Shown here: in pieces, positions 8,475-19,947 of the stretch
Position numbering within the stretch: the stretch's first letter is position 1
Layout: each line of letters begins with the position of its first letter
Assembly (NCBI RefSeq): GCF_019457535.1
Contig: NZ_CP080417.1
Span: 1,178,001 to 1,242,000 of the forward strand
Direction of reading: 5' to 3'
DNA length: 64,000 nt
Origin: Shewanella halotolerans
GTDB taxonomy: Bacteria > Pseudomonadota > Gammaproteobacteria > Enterobacterales > Shewanellaceae
Translations under genes and position numbers: made by a program
The notes under the pieces: model-generated
Database searches by the model: none
Told to the model about the DNA's origin: nothing
The model's input: the letters and a program-made list of their open reading frames with translations, nothing else

Positions 8475-10289
8475 ATGACAGTACCACTACTCAATGCCCG
8501 CGACATGGATTTCCTGCTATACGAATTCCTGGACACAGAAGGACTACTGCAGCGCCCCCGTTATTGCGAGCACAGCCGCGAGGTGTTTGACGCTACCCTG
8601 GAGACGGCAAAAACCATCGCCGAGAAATACTTTGCCAATCACAACCATAAAGGGGACGAGCAGGAGCCGACCTTCGACGGTGAGAAGGTGCAGATGATCC
8701 CGGAAACCAAGGAGGCTTGGGATCATTTTGCCGACGCTGGCTTTCTGGCCGCCCACTATGACTTCGAAGATGGCGGCATGCAGCTGCCAGAGATCATATT
8801 GCGCGCGGCGATGGCCTACTTCAGCGCCGCCAATACCGCCACCGCCGGCTATCCCTGCCTGAGCCTGGGGGCGGCTAACCTGATCCAGAGCTTTGGCAGC
8901 GATGAGCAGAAGGCCAAATTCATTCCCCCCATGCAGGAGGGCCGCTTCGCCGGTACCATGGCGATGACAGAGCCGGGCCAGGGCTCGGCGCTGGCGGATA
9001 TCACCACCAAGGCGGCGCCACAGGCCGACGGCAGCTACCGGATCACGGGCCAGAAGATGTTTATTTCCGGTGGCGATCAGAGCATCACAGAGAATATCAT
9101 TCATATGACCCTGGCGAAGATCGAGGGCGCGCCTGCCGGCGTCAAGGGGATCTCCCTGTTTATCGTGCCTAAGTTCCTGGTCAATGACGATGGCTCCCAG
9201 GGGGAGCGCAACGACGTGGCCCTGGCCGGTCTGCTGCATAAGATGGGCTTTCGCAACACCACCTCTACCGTCTTGTCTTTTGGCGAGAAGGGCGGCGCCG
9301 TGGGTTACCTGGTCGGCGAGCCTCACAAGGGGTTGGCCTACATGTTCCAGATGATGAATGAGGCGCGCATCTTCGTCGGCAGCACGGCGGCAGTGCTGGG
9401 CTACCAGGGCTTCAATGCCTCCCTAGAATACGCCCTTGAGCGTCCCCAGGGACGTCTGCCATCGAACAAAGATCCTGAGTCCAAGCAGATCCCTATCGTG
9501 CAACATGCCGACGTGCGCCGCATGCTGCTGGCGCAGAAGGCCTATGTGGAAGGTTCGCTGGCGCTGTGTCTGTATGCCAGCTCGCTGTTTGAAGATAGTC
9601 ACACGGCGGATACTCAAGAGGCCCGTCAGCAGGCCTTCATGCTGCTGGACCTGCTGACGCCCATCATTAAGTCCTGGCCCTCAAAGTACGCCCTAAAGGC
9701 CAACGATCTGGCCATTCAGGTGCTCGGTGGCTCGGGTTATATCCGCGAGTATCCGGTGGAGCAGTATTATCGCGACAACCGCCTCAATCCAATCCATGAG
9801 GGCACGGAGGCGATCCATGGCCTGGATATCCTGGGGCGCAAGGTGCCTATGGGGAACATGGCCGCCTATGAGCTGTTCGTGAAGGCGGTGGAAGCCACAG
9901 CCGCCGAGGCCGCCACAAGAGAGGCGACGGCCGAGATGGGGCTCTCTCTGCTCGCGGCGCTTGGCAAACTAAGCAGGCTCAATGCCGTGCTGTTGCCCAT
10001 GCTGGCCAAAGATCCTGATCTGGGCCTGGCCAACGCCACCCTGTATCTGGACGTGTTTGGCCGCATTACCGCCAGCTGGATCTGGCTACAACAGGCTAAT
10101 ATCGCCGCGGCCAAGTTGGCCGAAGAGGGCTCTCTGTCTGTCGATGACGCCAACTTCTACCAAGGTAAGCTGCAGGCGGCGCGTTACTACCTGGAGTGGG
10201 AACTGCCTGAGATCGACCCGCAGATCGCCCTGCTGGAGAGTTATAACAGTGTGCCCTTCGATATGCAGGACGCCTGGTTTCAGACCTAG
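8475..10289 (+). CDS. Large acyl-CoA dehydrogenase (about 600 aa, DmdC-like subfamily)
   Basis: This FAD-dependent enzyme introduces the 2,3 double bond into an acyl-CoA. At 604 residues it belongs to the long subfamily with an extra C-terminal helical domain, which includes methylmercaptopropionyl-CoA dehydrogenase DmdC. The flavin/substrate segment AMTEPGQGSALADI lies near residue 160. The catalytic glutamate is expected at E442 in NPIHEGTEAIHG. A helical tail follows. It is transcribed alone with its own terminator, between the hydrolase and the convergent carboxylase. DMSP breakdown is not supported, because no dmdB/dmdD set accompanies it; a medium- or long-chain or modified acyl-CoA is more likely. 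Confidence 0.88.
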   Translation: MTVPLLNARDMDFLLYEFLDTEGLLQRPRYCEHSREVFDATLETAKTIAEKYFANHNHKGDEQEPTFDGEKVQMIPETKEAWDHFADAGFLAAHYDFEDGGMQLPEIILRAAMAYFSAANTATAGYPCLSLGAANLIQSFGSDEQKAKFIPPMQEGRFAGTMAMTEPGQGSALADITTKAAPQADGSYRITGQKMFISGGDQSITENIIHMTLAKIEGAPAGVKGISLFIVPKFLVNDDGSQGERNDVALAGLLHKMGFRNTTSTVLSFGEKGGAVGYLVGEPHKGLAYMFQMMNEARIFVGSTAAVLGYQGFNASLEYALERPQGRLPSNKDPESKQIPIVQHADVRRMLLAQKAYVEGSLALCLYASSLFEDSHTADTQEARQQAFMLLDLLTPIIKSWPSKYALKANDLAIQVLGGSGYIREYPVEQYYRDNRLNPIHEGTEAIHGLDILGRKVPMGNMAAYELFVKAVEATAAEAATREATAEMGLSLLAALGKLSRLNAVLLPMLAKDPDLGLANATLYLDVFGRITASWIWLQQANIAAAKLAEEGSLSVDDANFYQGKLQAARYYLEWELPEIDPQIALLESYNSVPFDMQDAWFQT

Positions 10290-10340
10290 GCTTGCTCAAG
10301 GGCTGTCTAAGGCGTGGCCTTAGATAACTCATAGCAAACA

Positions 10341-10375
10341 ATGCCAGTCGCGTGTGCTCACCGACTGGCATTTTG
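10341..10375 (+). terminator. Terminator of acyl-CoA dehydrogenase gene
   Basis: ATGCCAGTCG pairs perfectly with CGACTGGCAT around an 11-base loop, followed by TTT. Confidence 0.85.
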
Positions 10376-10526
10376 CTATCTGGCGCCTAGGTATGACTCG
10401 AGTGCACAGATTCCCCTGGCAGCCCGCTGTTGGCGCCGAGTTGTGTGCTGACTGGGGAACTGAATAGGTGATACTGGGAGGGAGGGGCGCAGGCATTGAA
10501 GACGCCGGTGCCAGGAAAGAGGGATA

Positions 10527-10562
10527 AAAAAAGCCAGCCTGTGCGTCGCACTGACTGGCTTT
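10527..10562 (-). terminator. Terminator of carboxylase operon (minus strand)
   Basis: On the minus strand, AAAGCCAG...CTGGCTTTTTTTAT forms a stem with a long T-run, 48 bases past the carboxylase stop. Confidence 0.85.
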
Positions 10563-10609
10563 GGGCTTATCTGATACCGGTAAAATGAGTTGTTTGACAG
10601 CCTTAGGAT

Positions 10610-13600
10610 TTACCAGGTATCGATACAGTTACGTTTCTTGCCGCTGCGCTTCTCGGGTTTTGGCAGGCAGGCCAGGCCGCGAACGATCCAGTCACGGGAC
10701 TCCATGGGATCGATCACCGCATCCAGCTCCAGATAGCTGGCGGTATTGATGGCGCTGCCATGGCTGTAGAGCTTATCCACCATGGCCTTGAAGGTGGCTT
10801 CGCGTTCATCTGGGTCGGCTATCGCCTCCAGTTGACGCTTGGCCGCGATACGCACCGCACCTTCTATGCCCATGGCACCAAACTCGCCACTTGGCCAGGA
10901 GGCGGTAAACACAGGTGCGGTGAAGCCGCCTCCCGTCATCCCCATGACGCCAAGGCCGTAGCCCTTACGCAGCACCAGGGCGAACAGAGGCACAGTGCTG
11001 TTAGCGCCGTGGACGAAGAGGCGGGAGATATGGCGCACCGTGGCGCGTTTTTCCGACTCAGGGCCCACCATGAAGCCCGGGGTGTCGCACAGGGAGATCA
11101 TAGGAATGTCGTGGGCGTCACACAGCTGGATAAAGCGGGCCAGTTTGTCGCCGGCATCGGCATCTATGGCGCCGCCGAGGAAGCGTGGGTCGTTGGCGTA
11201 CAGGCCGTAGGCCTTGCCCTCGATACGCACCATGGCGGTGATCATATTCTTGGCAAACTCGCGCCTTAGCTCCAATACCGAGTCCTTGTCACACAGGGTG
11301 TCGATCACTTCACGAATGTCATAGATGGCCATGCGGTTCTCGGGGATCAGGTGGCGCAATTTGCGCTGATCCGCCACTTGCCATTCGCTCAGATCCCCCT
11401 GGAAGTAGGAGAGATACTTCTTGGTGACCGCAACCGCCTCGGCCTCATCCTCTACCAGGATGTCGATCACCCCGTTGGGGCTGAGTACCGACGGCGGCCC
11501 AACCTCTTCGGGTTTATAGACGCCCAGGCCGCCCCCTTCGATCATCGCAGGCCCCGCCATACCTATGCTGGCCTGACGGGTGGCGATGGTGAGATCGCAC
11601 ACGCCGTAGAGGGCCGCGTTACCGGCAAAGCAGTTCCCGGCGGCGATACCCACGGTGGGCACCAAACCTGACAACTCACCCAGGGAGGAGAAAGTGTGCA
11701 GGTTCAGAAAGGCCACACCAGGGTAGTCGGTATCCGAGGGGCGTCCACCGGCCCCCTCGGCGAAGATCACCAGTGGCAGTTTCCACTTCTTACAGAGTTC
11801 CAGCAGGCGGTCGGTCTTCTTGTGGTTGACCAGGCCCTGTGAGCCCGCCATGACAGTGTAGTCGTAGGACATCACGGCGCAGCGCGCGGCTTCATCGCCG
11901 AAGCTATCGGCGTTGACTGTGCCTATGCCGGTGATCTTGCCATCGGCCGGGCTGATCTCCACCAACTTGTCGATGGCATGCTTCTGCCGCTGGGCGGCGA
12001 TGGCCAACTGGCCATATTCGTTAAAGCTGCCTTCGTCGAGGAGATCGTTAAGGTTTTCCCGGGCGGTGCGCTTGCTCTCGCGATGGCGTTTGGCCACGGC
12101 CTCGCTGCGGCTCTCATCTAAAGTCTTGTCCCTGCGGTCGAAGAACTCGGCCAGGTTAGCGCGGATATAATCGAGATCGATCTCCATCTCGGTCTGACCG
12201 CCGCTGACCGAGACCTCGCCCGGCTGAATCACCGCCAAGATCTGATGCTCGTCGATCACCTCGCCGATATTGCCGGTTAGCACCTCGGTGACGATACCTG
12301 CGTGTTCAGATTTTACCGGGATCTCCATCTTCATCGCCTCGATGACGGCGATCTCCTGGCCGGCGTACACCTCATCGCCAGACTCGATATTGACCTGCAC
12401 CAGCACGCCTGCGGTGGGAGACTTGACCCCCTCACAGCCGGCGGGAATGTTCACCGCCTGCACCGTTTCTTGCTGGTCGCTGGCGATGTTGAAGAAGTGC
12501 TCGTGGTGGTCATCATCGGCCAACAGCTCGGCCATGTGCGCCTCGACGAAGCGGGTGCTGAGGCGGTTGCGCTGCACCTCTTCACGCTGCAGCAGGTTCA
12601 TCAGCAGCGCCTTGTTGCTTTGCACCCCGTCGATATTCAGCGCCTTGAGGCTGAGGTAGACCTTGTTCAGGGCGGCGCCGTAGTCCTCACCCTTGGCGAT
12701 GATCTTGGCGCCCAATGAGTCGTAGCTGGGGCTGACCTTGTAACCTGCGTACAGATAGTCATCAACGCGCACGTTATGGCCGTTAGGCACCTGGTAGGCC
12801 TTGATCACTCCAGAGGCAGGCTTGGTGCTGCCATCGGGCAACATCTGCTCTAGGTTGATGCGGGCCTGAATGGCGCAGCCGCGTTTGATTGGCGCTTCAG
12901 TCAGTGACAGCTCCGCCAGCGTCTTACCGGCGGCGAGCAATATCTGTAACTTGACCAGGTTCAGGCCGGTGATCTCTTCGGTGATGGTGTGCTCCACCTG
13001 GATCCGTGGGTTGATCTCCATGAAGTAGAACTTGCTGTGATCGTCTGCGTCCAGCAGGAACTCGAAGGTGCCAAGGCCCTGGTATTTCACGTCGCTGGCG
13101 AGCTGCAATGCCGCCTCGATGATCGGCATGCGCGTAGCGTCGTCAAGGCTCGGGCTAGGGGCGATCTCCAGCAGCTTCTGGTTGCGGCGCTGCAGCGTGC
13201 ACTCGCGCTCCCAGGCATGCACCGCGGCGCCCGTGCCGTCACCCAAGATCTGCACCTCGATGTGACGGGCGTGTTGCACCAGTTGCTCCACATACAGCTC
13301 GCCGCTGCCGAAGGCGATGATCGCCTCCTCGCGGCACTGACGATAGGCCTCGGCCAGATCCTCATAGCGGCTGACGGGACGCATGCCGCGCCCGCCGCCG
13401 CCGGCGAGGGCCTTGATCATCACGGCAGCGCCATCACCCAGGCTGGTGAAGAAGGCTTGCACCTCTTCCAGGCTGCAGGGCTTGTTGATGCCGCCGGTGA
13501 GCGGTGTGTCTGAGCGCAGGGCGGTTTCCCGGGCAGTGGCCTTGTTGCCCAGCAGGTCTAAGAGCTCGGCCGATGAGCCGATGAAGCAGATCCCTTCTTC

Positions 13601-13894
13601 CTGACAGCGACGCGAGAAGCTGCTGTTCTCAGACAGGAAGCCATAGCCTGGGTGCACGGCATCACACCCATGGGCCTTAGCCACGGCAATCAGTTGCTCG
13701 ATATCCAGGTACGCCTTGACGCCGCGGCCCTGGAGGGCCACGGCCTGATCAGCCTTCTTGGTATGCAGCGACTGACTGTCGTCTTCGGCGTAGATTGCCA
13801 GGCTGTCGATGCCCATATCGGCACAGGTCTGTGCGATACGGATAGCGATTTCACCTCGATTGGCAATCAGGATCCGATTAAAAACACGTGTCAT
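10610..13894 (-). CDS. Single-chain acyl-CoA carboxylase (BC-BCCP-CT fusion)
   Basis: This is a biotin-dependent carboxylase with all functions in one 1094-residue chain. The biotin carboxylase domain fills residues 1-450 (RILIANRGEIAIRI, the ATP-grasp loop KALAGGGGRGM, FMEINPRIQVEH). The biotinyl domain has the acceptor lysine K522 in EAMKM. The carboxyltransferase domain fills about 570-1080 (AEGAGGRPSD, GPAMIEGGGLG, LCDTPGFMVGP). This architecture is that of the long-chain acyl-CoA carboxylases described in mycobacteria, not the multi-subunit acetyl- or propionyl-CoA enzymes. The start overlaps the ligase stop by ATGA, so the two are coupled. The substrate may be propionyl-CoA or a longer acyl-CoA from this pathway; sequence alone does not decide. 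Confidence 0.9.
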   Translation of the reverse strand: MTRVFNRILIANRGEIAIRIAQTCADMGIDSLAIYAEDDSQSLHTKKADQAVALQGRGVKAYLDIEQLIAVAKAHGCDAVHPGYGFLSENSSFSRRCQEEGICFIGSSAELLDLLGNKATARETALRSDTPLTGGINKPCSLEEVQAFFTSLGDGAAVMIKALAGGGGRGMRPVSRYEDLAEAYRQCREEAIIAFGSGELYVEQLVQHARHIEVQILGDGTGAAVHAWERECTLQRRNQKLLEIAPSPSLDDATRMPIIEAALQLASDVKYQGLGTFEFLLDADDHSKFYFMEINPRIQVEHTITEEITGLNLVKLQILLAAGKTLAELSLTEAPIKRGCAIQARINLEQMLPDGSTKPASGVIKAYQVPNGHNVRVDDYLYAGYKVSPSYDSLGAKIIAKGEDYGAALNKVYLSLKALNIDGVQSNKALLMNLLQREEVQRNRLSTRFVEAHMAELLADDDHHEHFFNIASDQQETVQAVNIPAGCEGVKSPTAGVLVQVNIESGDEVYAGQEIAVIEAMKMEIPVKSEHAGIVTEVLTGNIGEVIDEHQILAVIQPGEVSVSGGQTEMEIDLDYIRANLAEFFDRRDKTLDESRSEAVAKRHRESKRTARENLNDLLDEGSFNEYGQLAIAAQRQKHAIDKLVEISPADGKITGIGTVNADSFGDEAARCAVMSYDYTVMAGSQGLVNHKKTDRLLELCKKWKLPLVIFAEGAGGRPSDTDYPGVAFLNLHTFSSLGELSGLVPTVGIAAGNCFAGNAALYGVCDLTIATRQASIGMAGPAMIEGGGLGVYKPEEVGPPSVLSPNGVIDILVEDEAEAVAVTKKYLSYFQGDLSEWQVADQRKLRHLIPENRMAIYDIREVIDTLCDKDSVLELRREFAKNMITAMVRIEGKAYGLYANDPRFLGGAIDADAGDKLARFIQLCDAHDIPMISLCDTPGFMVGPESEKRATVRHISRLFVHGANSTVPLFALVLRKGYGLGVMGMTGGGFTAPVFTASWPSGEFGAMGIEGAVRIAAKRQLEAIADPDEREATFKAMVDKLYSHGSAINTASYLELDAVIDPMESRDWIVRGLACLPKPEKRSGKKRNCIDTW

Positions 13895-15600
13895 AAACTT
13901 TTCTCCAGATCCACCTTACGGATCTTGCCGGTGGCGGTCATAGGTAATCTCTCCTGGATGCGGATCTCCGGCACCTTGAAGATGGCCATGGCATTCACAC
14001 ACCAGGCCTGCAGGGACTCTTGGGTCTCATCGCAGCCGGGCTTTAGGGTAACGAAGGCCACGGGCACCTGACCCTTGCGCTCGTCGGGGCGGCCGACGAC
14101 GCCGCATGAGGCGATGGCCGGATGTTGGCCCAGCATGCTTTCCACCTCTGTGGGGAATACGCTCATGCCGTTGACCTTGAGCATCTCCTTGCGGCGGCCC
14201 AGATAACGGAAGAAGCCTTCCTCGGTGATCATTCCCAGATCGCCGGTACGGTACCAGCCACCCTCTTCAAACAGGTTTTTGTTCAGATCTGGCTTATTCC
14301 AGTAGCCCGTGAGCAGGGTTGGGGTGCGGATCTGAATCTCGCCTTCCACGCCCAGGGGCATGAGCTCGCCAGTGACAAAGTCACAGATCTTGATCTCTGT
14401 GCCGGGCACGGGCAGGCCAAGGAATGCCGGGTCGAAGGAGAGATCCATGTCGTCTACCTGGAAGCCGCGGGTGAAGGTGTCACAGGTGTGGGTCTCTGTC
14501 ATGCCATAGGCCACCTCGAACAGTGTGGTGCCGGTCAGCTCGCGCCAACGTTGACGGTAGTCTCTATTCAGTTTCTTGATGAAGGAGATGCAGGGCACTG
14601 TGGTTAGCGAGGTGAGGTCGAATTGGTGGAGCTGAGGGTGGTTGAGGATCTCATCCACGCTGTCTATCAGCATGATGGTCATATTCACCTTGTGGTGGTG
14701 AACCAGTTCCATAAAGGCCTTGGTATCCCAGCGGGCCATCAATACCAGAGTCGCGCCCGAATACAGGGGGAGCAGTAAGCCTGTGTCTTCGCCGGCAATC
14801 CAGAATTCCGGCAGGAAGCTGAGCATCACCAGATCTGTGCCTTCGGGGCCGACCTCACCAAAGGTGACCGGATAGTAAGAGGCCATGGTGCCTATCATGT
14901 TGCGGTGGGTGTGCATCACGCCCTTGGGCATGCCGGTGGTGCCGCTGGTGTAGTTGATGGCCGCAAGGTCGTCCAGCGCCGGGATATAGTCCAGCACTTC
15001 CTTAGACGCGTTATCTATCGCCTCGAAGAAATCGATGATGCCATCTGCCAAGGGGGTCTTGGGGATCTCAAACAGATCTGGCAGCACGGCGGTGATGGCG
15101 CGGGGCCTGACATCGGTATAGCTGGTGGTGATGATGTGCTCTATGCCCAGCTCCTGGCAGACGGGGCGCATGGTGGGCAGCAGGGCGTCGTAGCATAGGG
15201 CGACCTTAGGTTGACTGTCACCCAGCTGGTGGCGCAGTTCCATCTCTTTCGACAGTGGGCTCACAGGCATGTGCACGGCGCCGCACTTTAAGATGCCGAG
15301 AAAGGCGATGTGAAACTGCGGGCAGTTGGGCATGAATACGGCAACACCGTCACCCTGGCCCACGCCAAGCCCTCTGAGGACGTTAGCAAAGCGGGTGCTC
15401 ATCTCATCCAACTGGGCGTAGGTCAGCTCATAGCCGTAGAACTGAATGGCCACCTTGGTAGGGGTGAGCCTCGCCCAGGCGGAGAGATACTCGGTGACCG
15501 GCTTTTCGCCATGGGGATAGATGGGCTCCCGTGGTGTGCCTTTGGGCCATCTAGCGGCTTGGAGTGCTTTGACCTGCTGGAGATAGGTTTGCTCGTTCAT
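13891..15600 (-). CDS. AMP-forming acyl-CoA synthetase (CoA ligase)
   Basis: This 569-residue adenylate-forming enzyme activates a carboxylic acid to its CoA thioester. It has the P-loop INYTSGTTGMPKGVMHTHRN near residue 215, the AYGMTET motif near 355, YRTGDLG near 450 and the C-terminal lysine motif TATGKIRKVDL. It is first in a two-gene operon with the carboxylase and diverges from the TetR gene, so it is probably controlled from 15601-16123. It supplies the committing step for the local beta-oxidation genes. The acid it activates is unknown. Confidence 0.9.
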   Translation of the reverse strand: MNEQTYLQQVKALQAARWPKGTPREPIYPHGEKPVTEYLSAWARLTPTKVAIQFYGYELTYAQLDEMSTRFANVLRGLGVGQGDGVAVFMPNCPQFHIAFLGILKCGAVHMPVSPLSKEMELRHQLGDSQPKVALCYDALLPTMRPVCQELGIEHIITTSYTDVRPRAITAVLPDLFEIPKTPLADGIIDFFEAIDNASKEVLDYIPALDDLAAINYTSGTTGMPKGVMHTHRNMIGTMASYYPVTFGEVGPEGTDLVMLSFLPEFWIAGEDTGLLLPLYSGATLVLMARWDTKAFMELVHHHKVNMTIMLIDSVDEILNHPQLHQFDLTSLTTVPCISFIKKLNRDYRQRWRELTGTTLFEVAYGMTETHTCDTFTRGFQVDDMDLSFDPAFLGLPVPGTEIKICDFVTGELMPLGVEGEIQIRTPTLLTGYWNKPDLNKNLFEEGGWYRTGDLGMITEEGFFRYLGRRKEMLKVNGMSVFPTEVESMLGQHPAIASCGVVGRPDERKGQVPVAFVTLKPGCDETQESLQAWCVNAMAIFKVPEIRIQERLPMTATGKIRKVDLEKSL

Positions 15601-16050
15601 GTTTCTGCCTCGCTATTGTTGTTATGGGCCGGTACCGGTCATATCGTGCTAACTCGTGATTAGCCCTAGGGCACCACCTGGCGTTTTCGATTCAAGTCAA
15701 CTCAGTCCTTGCAGCCGGAGCCGTTAACTGTCCTGCTTGAAATTTCTTATAGTCTTGTTGACGCTGAAGCGCCGTATCCCGCGGCCGTTTAGACCATGAT
15801 TTTGGTCGGCAGCCATCTGTGGATTTCGGCATTAGGCATTACTTATACAGCAAATGTATAATTACAGTAACTATAAAAATATGTCAATTATGATGTTAAT
15901 ACTTACGACTTATTGTTAAATTAATTTACATTTGGGGTTGTGCGAACGTGACATCTCAGAGGCGAGACCGGCTTGGCGACGAGCTAACTAAAGTTCGTTT
16001 TATCAAGGCAGTAAGTTAGAATGTCGGGATATTTTTCATGTGCTTTCGAA

Positions 16051-16093
16051 AAAAAGCGTTTTTAAGAAAAGTGTTTTCGAGAAAAGCGTTTTC
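16051..16093 (+). repeat. Three 15-bp-spaced palindromic repeats upstream of TetR gene
   Basis: AAAAAGCGTTTTT (16051), GAAAAGTGTTTTC (16066) and GAAAAGCGTTTTC (16081) recur with an exact period of 15. Each has self-complementary A/T arms around GCG or GTG. They end 30 bases before the TetR GTG start in the divergent ligase/TetR region. They may be an operator array for the regulator. The rest of 15601-16050 shows only AT-rich promoter-like sequence and a GACCA-N6-TGGTC repeat at 15792-15807. Confidence 0.6.
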
Positions 16094-16123
16094 ACTTGAA
16101 GCGTGCTCAAGGCGAGGTTTTAG

Positions 16124-16852
16124 GTGGCGGACGATATGGCAGAAGGTAAGGCTGAGGGGAAGGTAGAGGGCATGGCAGAAGATAAGGCTGGCGTTAAAAC
16201 TGAAGGTAAGAGAGCCGAGATGAGTCTAAGAGAGCGTAAGAAGCAGCAGATGCGTCAAACCCTGCTGGATATCGCCGAGGAGCTTTTTTCGACCTTGCCC
16301 TTCGAGGAGGTGATGGTCGATGAGATCACCGCAAGGGCCAACATTAGCCAGAAAACCTTTTTCAACTACTTTCCCACTAAGGCACAGTTGCTGGAGGAGC
16401 TGCTGCTGAGCTGGTTGCGCCAGGTTAACCTCTGGCCGCTGCATACTGAGGGCGTGACAGATATTCGCTCGGCGCTAGTACCGCCAAATTTGCCTCAAAT
16501 TCAGGAGTGGGTGATTGCCCATCGCCATGTGTTGCAGATGATCATGCGCCAAACAGAGTTATTTTCTTCAGTCTATTATTCGTCTCAGGTGCCTGCCGGC
16601 AAAAATTTGCTGTTCCCGCCCGAGTATCGTCAGCCGCGGGTGGACAGGGTCAAGTGGGCACAGGAGTTGGGGCTCATACGCGGCGATATCGCTCCACAAC
16701 TCGTCTGTGAGATGTATGACCTGCTTCGTGTCGATATAGTGCAGCGTTGGCTGTGTATGCCCGACGAACAGGCTAACGGCGAGATTTATAAGCGCACCTA
16801 CGAAGAGATGGTGGCCATCTTCTTCCGCGGACTGCAGCCCGACAGTAACTAG
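16124..16852 (+). CDS. TetR-family transcriptional regulator
   Basis: This is a one-component regulator with an N-terminal helix-turn-helix (DEITARANISQKTFFNYFPTKAQLLEELL, about residues 66-94) and a helical ligand domain to residue 242. Ahead of the domain lies an odd low-complexity run of about 32 residues made of repeated EGK/AEG units. If translation begins at the ATG at 16220 (MSLRERKKQQM), that tail is absent and the length is ordinary; the GTG at 16124 has a fair AAGGCGAGG. It diverges from the ligase-carboxylase operon and converges on the FadJ-type gene. It probably senses an acyl-CoA and represses the cluster. Confidence 0.85.
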   Translation: MADDMAEGKAEGKVEGMAEDKAGVKTEGKRAEMSLRERKKQQMRQTLLDIAEELFSTLPFEEVMVDEITARANISQKTFFNYFPTKAQLLEELLLSWLRQVNLWPLHTEGVTDIRSALVPPNLPQIQEWVIAHRHVLQMIMRQTELFSSVYYSSQVPAGKNLLFPPEYRQPRVDRVKWAQELGLIRGDIAPQLVCEMYDLLRVDIVQRWLCMPDEQANGEIYKRTYEEMVAIFFRGLQPDSN

Positions 16853-16942
16853 TCTGAACCAGGCCGGTCGTCAGTTAGCTTGGTGATCGCCATTTCTTGT
16901 TTGGTGCAAAGCCAGCCTCGGGAAAATCCCTCCACGACGAAA

Positions 16943-16961
16943 GCGCGCCCTATGGCGCGCC
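16943..16961. terminator. Bidirectional hairpin between TetR and FadJ-type genes
   Basis: GCGCGCC and GGCGCGC pair around CTAT between two convergent genes. T-runs are short on both sides. Confidence 0.55.
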
Positions 16962-17027
16962 TTACCTTTTAACAAGTATCTACTGGCCGTGAGTTAGCTA
17001 CACGGCCGTTCACCGATTAACCGTCTG

Positions 17028-19154
<2,127 letters not shown>

Positions 19155-19186
19155 AGGGATACCCTTGTTATTGTTGTGAATGAGGA

Positions 19187-19933
19187 TCAGATGGCAGAGA
19201 CGCCACCATCGATGGCAATGGCCTGGCCTGTCATAAAGCCGTTGTCCGGGTTGACCATGTGCAGCATGGCGCTGACCACTTCGTTTGGCTCGGCCAGGCG
19301 GCGCATGGGCACGGCGCGGGTCAGCTGCTCGATTAGCGCGGGATCGACTCCCTCGGTCACCATAGGTGTTGGGGTGAAGAAGGGGCAGATGGCGTTGACC
19401 TGGATACCCTGGGCGGCAAACTCCAGCGCCGCGGTGCGGGTAATGCCGACCACGGCATGCTTGGCGGCCACATAGGGGGTCAGCTTGGGGGCGCCGTTAA
19501 TGCCGGCCATGGAGGCGACATTTAAGATCGCCCCACATTTATGTTTCTGCATCAGAGGGATCTGCGCCTTCATGCCGAAGAACACCCCCTTGGTATTGAT
19601 GGCGAAGCTAAGGTCCATGTCGGCCTCAGTGGTGTCCAGCAGGCTCTTCATGGGCGCAGAGATACCGGCATTGTTGATGGCGATATCCAGGCGGCCAAAA
19701 CTCTTTTCGGCCAGCTGAGCCAGGGCCTGCTGATCGGCCTCTATGCTCACATCACAGCGCAGACCGACCGCGCACTCACCCAGTTCGCTGCACAGGGCGT
19801 CGAGCGCCGTTTCATTAATATCGCCCAGCACCAGCTTGGCGCCCTGAGGGGCCAAACGCTGGGCCAGCAGCTTGCCAAAACCGCTGGCGGCGCCTGTGAT
19901 CAGCACCACCTTACCTTCAAAATTCGACTGCAT
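19187..19933 (-). CDS. Short-chain dehydrogenase/reductase (SDR)
   Basis: This is a classical NAD(P)-dependent SDR of 248 residues. The Rossmann motif TGAASGFG lies near residue 14, NNAG near 90, the catalytic serine in LNVASMAG near 140 and YVAAKHA around 153. It ends in GQAIAIDGGVSAI, typical of 3-hydroxyacyl-CoA or hydroxy-acid dehydrogenases. It sits 32 bases upstream of the FadJ-type gene and 14 bases after the second SDR. It may interconvert a keto and a hydroxy group on the pathway intermediate; the specific substrate is not deducible. Confidence 0.88.
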   Translation of the reverse strand: MQSNFEGKVVLITGAASGFGKLLAQRLAPQGAKLVLGDINETALDALCSELGECAVGLRCDVSIEADQQALAQLAEKSFGRLDIAINNAGISAPMKSLLDTTEADMDLSFAINTKGVFFGMKAQIPLMQKHKCGAILNVASMAGINGAPKLTPYVAAKHAVVGITRTAALEFAAQGIQVNAICPFFTPTPMVTEGVDPALIEQLTRAVPMRRLAEPNEVVSAMLHMVNPDNGFMTGQAIAIDGGVSAI

Positions 19934-19947
19934 TGATTCTTCCTCTG

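Noticed and set aside
8475..10289. DmdC of the DMSP demethylation pathway
   Set aside because: Length and subfamily fit, but no dmdA, dmdB or dmdD homologue is in the window.
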